A DNA stretch of 34,338 nt from Pseudomonadota bacterium (GTDB lineage: Bacteria > Desulfobacterota > SM23-61): contig JAHJQK010000166.1 of assembly GCA_018819135.1 (NCBI GenBank), positions 1 to 34,338 on the forward strand, given 5' to 3'. The notes beneath the pieces were generated by a model that saw only the letters and a program-made list of their open reading frames with translations, was not told where the DNA came from and searched no databases. Position numbers and translations under genes: made by a program. Below, in pieces: positions 30,766 to 34,338 of this stretch. Positions within the stretch are counted from its first letter, which is position 1; each line of letters begins with the position of its first letter.

Positions 30766-31809
30766 ATGTTTACCGCCAAAGAGATCCTGAATAACTGGGA
30801 AACAAAGCTGATGGAAATGAACAAGCCCATCAGCGCATTGAACCTGAAAATCGAGGATACATTCCTCAAAAAATTAATCGGCCGGCTCTATGCCGAGCTG
30901 GAACAGAAAGGAATTATTTTCAAACCAAAGTGTTACCTCACGGATACATGGGGTTGTCCCAACAAAGTTCCTGTAATTGGAATTCCCTTTTATTACGCGA
31001 ATTCCACCCTCGCCCAAATTGAAGATAAAATGCACGGAGATTTGGAAGACGAGCAGGAAATCATTATGACTATGCGCCATGAAGCCGGCCATGTCATTAA
31101 TTACGCTTACATTCTTTACAAATCAGAAGAATGGCAGGACACCTTCGGACGTTTTACTGAACCTTACCGGGATTATTTTCATCCCAACCCCAGATCCAGG
31201 GAATTCGTCAAGCACCTTTACCAACAAGTAGGCCAGTATTCCGGTAGAATCTACGCTCAGAAACATCCGGACGAAGACTTCGCTGAGACGTTTGCTGTCT
31301 GGCTCACCCCCCGCTCCAATTGGCGCCGGAAATACCAAAATTGGGGGGCCTTAAAAAAACTTCAATTCGTGGACCGCCTGATGAAAAAAATTGGGGGACG
31401 GAAGCCCTTGGTGACTAACGGGCAACTGATTCGCCCCCTCGAAAGCCTAAACTTCACTCTCCTCGAATATTACAATAAGAGCGAGGAGCGGTATCGGGAA
31501 AAAGCCCAGGGTTATGTGGATGATGTATTGAAGGAGATTTTCAGCACCAACGGCAAGGGGGAAAGGCGCATACCCGCCGGAGCCTTCATTGAAAAAAACC
31601 AGACCCAATTGGTAGGGATGATCTCTCACTGGACAGGAGAAGGAGTCTCCTCCGTGGGGCCTTTGATCGACAAACTGATCGCCCGGGCCAAAGGACTCAA
31701 CCTCAATCTCAGCCCCCGCCGCCAATCCCGCAAACTGATCGAGGTCACCGCTTTGGCTACGACTTTGATCATGAACTACACTTATGAAGGAAAGTTCATC
31801 GTCCGCTAA
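30766..31809 (+). CDS. Putative zinc metallopeptidase with HExxH motif (Peptidase_Mx-like)
   Basis: The 347-residue protein has no signal peptide, so it is probably cytoplasmic. A gluzincin-type zinc site is visible: HEAGH at 105-109 in TMRHEAGHVINYAY, and 60 residues on HPDEDFAETFAVWL (167-180), where Glu174 would be the third ligand. This pattern, with FGRFTEPYRDYF between the motifs, resembles the putative zinc-binding metallopeptidase families known from genome surveys; substrate and role are unknown. The C-terminal 150 residues have no recognised domain and end in a Lys/Arg-rich region. It is transcribed from its own promoter and ends 6 bp from the convergent Cys-rich gene. Confidence 0.65.
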   Translation: MFTAKEILNNWETKLMEMNKPISALNLKIEDTFLKKLIGRLYAELEQKGIIFKPKCYLTDTWGCPNKVPVIGIPFYYANSTLAQIEDKMHGDLEDEQEIIMTMRHEAGHVINYAYILYKSEEWQDTFGRFTEPYRDYFHPNPRSREFVKHLYQQVGQYSGRIYAQKHPDEDFAETFAVWLTPRSNWRRKYQNWGALKKLQFVDRLMKKIGGRKPLVTNGQLIRPLESLNFTLLEYYNKSEERYREKAQGYVDDVLKEIFSTNGKGERRIPAGAFIEKNQTQLVGMISHWTGEGVSSVGPLIDKLIARAKGLNLNLSPRRQSRKLIEVTALATTLIMNYTYEGKFIVR

Positions 31810-31815
31810 AAACCT

Positions 31816-32196
31816 TCATTGGCTCTTCTTCAGCCATTCTTGGCGGTATCCCTGTAAGTCTCGGATATAGAACTCGATCAGTTCGATGAGCGGACCCCGG
31901 GGAAGAAGCGCTCCAGCCAGAGTGTATACTTGAAGATGCCTCATGATCTGGTAGTAGAGACTCTGGCTGTCATTACAGATGCCTACCAGGGGGCAGAGGA
32001 AACAATGGTTATTATAATCGAGGCAAAATAGATTCTTGGTCGAGCCGCACTGGAAGGCTTCTTTATAACGGGCAGGGTCGGCCTTTTCCAAGAGGAAATC
32101 GCGGATACGCACCCACTTTTCAATAGCCAGAGCAAATGGATCTTCGCCTTTTTCATGGCGCCATTCCATCTCCTCCAGGCCTAATAACTTGATCAT
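31816..32196 (-). CDS. Hypothetical protein with a compact cysteine cluster
   Basis: The 126-residue product matches no family I recognise. It has five cysteines in the middle: Cys50, Cys58, Cys65, Cys68 and Cys74, in the context FQCGSTKNLFCLDY and NHCFLCPLVGIC. This spacing could bind zinc or an Fe-S cluster. The flanking parts are helical and amphipathic (LAIEKWVRIRDFLLEKAD before, LIELIEFYIRDLQGYRQ after). There is no signal peptide. The stop lies 6 bp from that of the metallopeptidase on the opposite strand. No strong ribosome site precedes the ATG. Codon usage is like that of its neighbours. Confidence 0.6.
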   Translation of the reverse strand: MIKLLGLEEMEWRHEKGEDPFALAIEKWVRIRDFLLEKADPARYKEAFQCGSTKNLFCLDYNNHCFLCPLVGICNDSQSLYYQIMRHLQVYTLAGALLPRGPLIELIEFYIRDLQGYRQEWLKKSQ

Positions 32197-32317
32197 CCGT
32201 AAACTTTCACCACCCTTTCCATCTTACCAGAATTCACTCCCCCGACTTATATGGTTTAAATATTTCACTTAGCCCCTTGAATCCTGGCATCCTGGAACCC
32301 GCGGACCCTTTATTTTA

Positions 32318-32590
32318 TTATTCCATTGCCTTTCTGGAAACCTCAAAAATCACCCTCGTTTCCGGGTCCGGACACTGCAAAGTATAAACATCCTCTCGTC
32401 CGAATTCTTTCGGGTCTTCAGCCTTCCCCATCATATACAATGAATACTGGATGGCCCCCAGGGCTACAGCGCAGAGGCTGGTGGTTTCTCGGAGGTTGAC
32501 CATCGTCCCTTCTATAACGATCTGATCCCCTTCTTTCACGTGGGAGCACTTACTGTCTTTAGCTCTGGCGATCACTTTGTACTGAGCCAT
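32318..32590 (-). CDS. TIGR04076-like small protein
   Basis: This 90-residue soluble protein has a Cys near the start (SKCSHVKEGDQIVIEG), a second in TTSLCAVALG and a third in TLQCPDP. The pattern of a cysteine followed by HxxGD, and a later Cys before an Ala-rich helix, resembles the TIGR04076 family of small proteins of unknown function that are frequent in anaerobes. A strong ribosome site (GGAGG, 5 bases before ATG) supports the start. The cysteines suggest metal or redox-group binding, but no activity can be assigned. Confidence 0.6.
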   Translation of the reverse strand: MAQYKVIARAKDSKCSHVKEGDQIVIEGTMVNLRETTSLCAVALGAIQYSLYMMGKAEDPKEFGREDVYTLQCPDPETRVIFEVSRKAME

Positions 32591-32992
32591 CTTTCCTCCG
32601 TTCTTATCCCCATTTCATTAGCAGGGTGCTAAAAAAGTCCTTTTCCGTCAAGTAATGTCATAAGGTCTGCGGAAGTGGGAATCCAGTCTTTTCAAAGCCT
32701 TCTGGACTCCCGCCTTCGCGGGAGTGACGGTGTATTGGAGTTTTTCCGCATCTTGTTAGGACGCAGATTTTCGCAGATAAACGCGGAAAAATATCTTTTG
32801 TATATAACCCCAAAAACATTGCCTTAGAGCTGCATTCTTTATATTGTGTTTTTTATAAAGCATGGAATTTCACTTTTCAGATTGCTTATTCCCAGGCAAA
32901 AGCCTGCACCTACCAAGTAAATACAAATTCACGCATTTTTTGGGTTTATTATATCCTGAAAATCTGCGTTAATCTGCGCCCAAAAAAATCCG
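32591..32992. repeat. Intergenic repeats between the TIGR04076-like and RidA genes
   Basis: No gene was found in this 402-bp stretch. It holds a copy of the GGGAATCCAG...CTGGACTCCCGC repeat with hairpin CTCCCGC-CTTC-GCGGGAG (32677-32728), related to the one at 3738-3823. A second block has inverted ends: GACGCAGATTTTCGCAGATA from 32760, and its approximate inverse, near 32958-32980, reading AATCTGCGTTAATCTGCGCC. The latter repeat type also occurs near 30403-30420. Confidence 0.5.
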
Positions 32993-33451
32993 TTACTCCA
33001 CTTCCAAAATCATCTCGATCTCCACCGGGATTCCGTTCGGGAGGGATTGCATGCCAACGGCCGAGCGGGCATGCTTCCCCGCTTCTCCGAAGACTTCGAC
33101 CAGCAAATCCGAAGCTCCGTTAATCACCTTGGGTTGGTCTTTAAAATCTTCTGTGCAATTTACCATTCCCAAAAGCTTGACCACGCGTTTGACTTTATCC
33201 AGATCACCCAAGTTAGCTTTGACTGAAGCTAAACAATTCAGGGCCACGTTGCGGGCTGTTTTGTATCCCTCTTCGATGGTTAACTCTTTTCCGAGTTTTC
33301 CGGAGAGAATGGTCTTGCCATCGTTGTAAGGGCCGTGTCCCGATACGAAAAGAAGCTTCCCGGTTCTAACAACAGGCACATAATTAGCCACCGGCTTGGG
33401 CGCTTCGGGTAATGAAATCCCTAAATCTTTCAATTTCCTCTCGGCAGTCAT
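32993..33451 (-). CDS. RidA/YjgF-family protein (enamine/imine deaminase-like)
   Basis: The 152-residue protein belongs to the RidA superfamily, whose best-known members hydrolyse reactive enamines and imines from PLP enzymes. It keeps FVSGHGPYNDG, ARNVALNCLASVKANLGDLD (by its ends), the Arg of KHARSAVGMQSLPNGIPVEIE (Arg129, with Glu144), which in RidA contacts the substrate carboxylate. It is about 25 residues longer than E. coli RidA and resembles the subgroup with an N-terminal extension. ATG 33451 is preferred because AAGGGGG lies 6 bases before it; the ATG at 33457 has no spacing from that site. It stands alone among repeats. Confidence 0.82.
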   Translation of the reverse strand: MTAERKLKDLGISLPEAPKPVANYVPVVRTGKLLFVSGHGPYNDGKTILSGKLGKELTIEEGYKTARNVALNCLASVKANLGDLDKVKRVVKLLGMVNCTEDFKDQPKVINGASDLLVEVFGEAGKHARSAVGMQSLPNGIPVEIEMILEVE

Positions 33452-33894
33452 CGTCATCCCCCTTTCTTTCTTTTTAGCAAGGTATAGATAAAAATATCTT
33501 TTTTACCTCTTAATGTCAATAAATCTTGCCACCTTGCCCACCCCATAAACCTCCTGCTTGCCTTCCGCAACCCTGAAATCACTGCCTATTTTAAATATGG
33601 CAGCTCTTTGACCCCCAGCGAATTTGGAGATGATCCTAAATAAACTTGCGGCGCTGGAAAGACAAACGGATTCCGGCCATACAAGGATATTAGAATAAAG
33701 GAATAAAGTGGGCATCCATTAGTAGGGACCTGGGATTAAATACGCGGGCGGCGAATCTTATCTGTTGGGGACCCGTGAGAAAGATCATAATCTGGTAGAC
33801 AGTTTTGGGGATAGCCATAAGTGAAGGTTCCACCTACAAGTCTTCATACGAAGGCAGCCCTGAAAATTGACGATTACGGACAGAAATATGCAAC
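33452..33894. other. Non-coding region upstream of the RidA gene with a possible structured RNA
   Basis: A 70-codon frame at 33503-33715 (minus) has weak likeness to a short secretion or pilus-protein tail (GGQRAAIFKIGSDFRVAEG) but no start or context, and I do not call it a gene. From 33721 to 33860 the sequence is GC-balanced, and GTAGG/GACCT (33722-33731) can pair with AGGT/CCTAC (33825-33839). A conserved-looking 140-base region bounded by such a stem could be a small RNA. Nothing else was recognised. Confidence 0.3.
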
Positions 33895-33925
33895 AAAAAA
33901 GGCAGAGCCATTTCATGACCCTGCC
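33895..33925 (-). terminator. Rho-independent terminator (minus strand)
   Basis: Read on the minus strand, GGCAGGGTCAT and ATGGCTCTGCC form a hairpin of 11 pairs (with G-U wobbles) and a GAA loop, followed by TTTTTT (33895-33900). It lies downstream of the PEP-CTERM remnant and the BON gene, so it would end transcripts coming from that side. Confidence 0.6.
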
Positions 33926-33939
33926 TCGCTCTTTGACAA

Positions 33940-34032
33940 TTAAATCTTGATTAACTTTTTAAACTTCTTCCTGCATCCCGCAAGGCTCACTGGACCAGAA
34001 CCAAGAAAAAGCATGATGGAAAGTTCAGGAAC
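33940..34032 (-). pseudogene. Degenerate PEP-CTERM sorting signal (tail of a lost exported protein)
   Basis: The last 30 codons before TAA 33940 read VPELSIMLFLGSGPVSLAG and then CRKKFKKLIKI. This matches the PEP-CTERM plan of a VPEP-like motif, a hydrophobic helix containing LGSG, and a basic tail, with PEP changed to PEL and a Pro in the helix. PEP-CTERM tails direct exported proteins to exosortase. Upstream residues in frame do not resemble a protein domain, and no start codon or signal peptide was found. The gene body seems lost. The intact terminator just downstream supports a former gene end. Confidence 0.5.
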
Positions 34033-34136
34033 AGGCCTGGATCCGGATTGGCGAGGATCTCCCCTCTTGAATTTCCCGCTTAATAGGGATGTGGTCTGAG
34101 TATGAAATGCGCTCTTTTTTCTTAACAATTGCCCGT

Positions 34137-34338
34137 TTACGTGCCGGGGTATCTATAGCCATAGCCCGCCACAGAAAGTTGGTTATCCACTCGATTTACC
34201 CCTTCGATACGGGCTACGGCGCGTTGGCAATCCTCTCTTAATACATCAGAAGTAACCACGCCTCCTAAAGTAACGACTCCTCTTTCGGTTTCAATGCTAA
34301 TATGCCGAAGGTCGGTACCCAGGATGTCCACGAGTGAC
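34137..34338 (-). CDS. BON-domain protein, partial at the window edge
   Basis: The visible 66 residues end at the TGA/TAA side at 34137 and run off the window at 34338. They read LRHISIETERGVVTLGG, then VARIEGVNRVDNQLSV, the strand-helix pattern of a BON domain, found in OsmY-like periplasmic proteins and thought to bind phospholipid or membranes. The short tail GYGYRYPGT follows. The in-frame GTG at 34331 is unlikely to be the start because the BON repeat would then begin abruptly; the N-terminal part, with any signal peptide, lies outside. Confidence 0.65.
   Translation of the reverse strand, partial: SLVDILGTDLRHISIETERGVVTLGGVVTSDVLREDCQRAVARIEGVNRVDNQLSVAGYGYRYPGT

Noticed and set aside
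33503..33715. 70-codon minus-strand frame with a weak likeness to a secretion/pilus protein tail
   Set aside because: No start with ribosome site, no conserved full domain and an isolated position; similarity is too short to call.
1..34338. CRISPR array, tRNA or rRNA genes
   Set aside because: No regularly spaced direct repeats or recognisable cloverleaf/rRNA sequence were seen.

Overview
The window looks like a chromosomal segment of an anaerobic bacterium with a CoA-thioester-based acid catabolism, most likely a member of the Desulfobacterota (Deltaproteobacteria). This is inferred from the gene mix: an indolepyruvate:ferredoxin oxidoreductase-type gene, paired acyl-CoA dehydrogenases, several crotonases, an ADP-forming acyl-CoA synthetase, TRAP-TAXI transporters, REP/RAYT remnants and a PEP-CTERM remnant. 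No rRNA, tRNA or CRISPR array was seen.

Layout. 1-240: REP-like hairpins and the last codons of a RAYT/IS200-type transposase. 264-894 (minus): a VapBC toxin-antitoxin pair with a good promoter and a possible palindromic operator. 1216-3423 (minus): a fused indolepyruvate:ferredoxin oxidoreductase-like protein that appears to lack its ferredoxin segment. 3426-3713 (minus): a piece of an FrhB/FdhB-like gene. 3978-24325 (plus): a long co-directional catabolic and transport island. It starts with an RpiR-type regulator, followed by two acyl-CoA dehydrogenases, a class III CoA-transferase, a crotonase, a biotin-dependent carboxyltransferase subunit, TRAP-TAXI system 1 (fused permease, small exported protein, binding protein), a crotonase, an ADP-forming synthetase alpha-type protein, two more crotonases, a MaoC remnant and a VOC/epimerase-like protein. 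TRAP-TAXI system 2 closes it (lipoprotein, DUF1850 protein, binding protein, fused permease). 24335-29327 (minus): an FAD-dependent dehydrogenase/reductase and a large cyclase-ATPase-TPR regulator. 29513-29671: a short element with terminal inverted repeats. 29733-30284 (plus): BioY. 30766-31809 (plus): an HExxH metallopeptidase. 31816-33451 (minus): a Cys-rich protein, a TIGR04076-like protein and a RidA-family protein. 33895-34338: a terminator, a PEP-CTERM tail remnant and a partial BON-domain protein cut by the window edge.

Working model (inference). The plus-strand island imports one or two organic acids by TRAP-TAXI transport, activates them to CoA thioesters (CoA-transferase or ADP-forming synthetase), oxidises them with a probably heteromeric acyl-CoA dehydrogenase, and processes the products with crotonases of differing active sites plus a carboxyltransferase/epimerase step. 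The substrate cannot be read from the sequence. BioY further on would supply biotin, which the carboxyltransferase needs, although no biotin carboxylase or carrier protein lies in the window.

The most interesting points are: (i) two small exported proteins, one in each TRAP-TAXI set, that share a conserved core and look like an undescribed accessory family; (ii) the IorAB-type fusion missing both the 4Fe-4S segment and the GxGGQG motif; (iii) four crotonases of which only one keeps both hydratase glutamates; and (iv) a class III cyclase-like regulator with His in place of the transition-state Arg.
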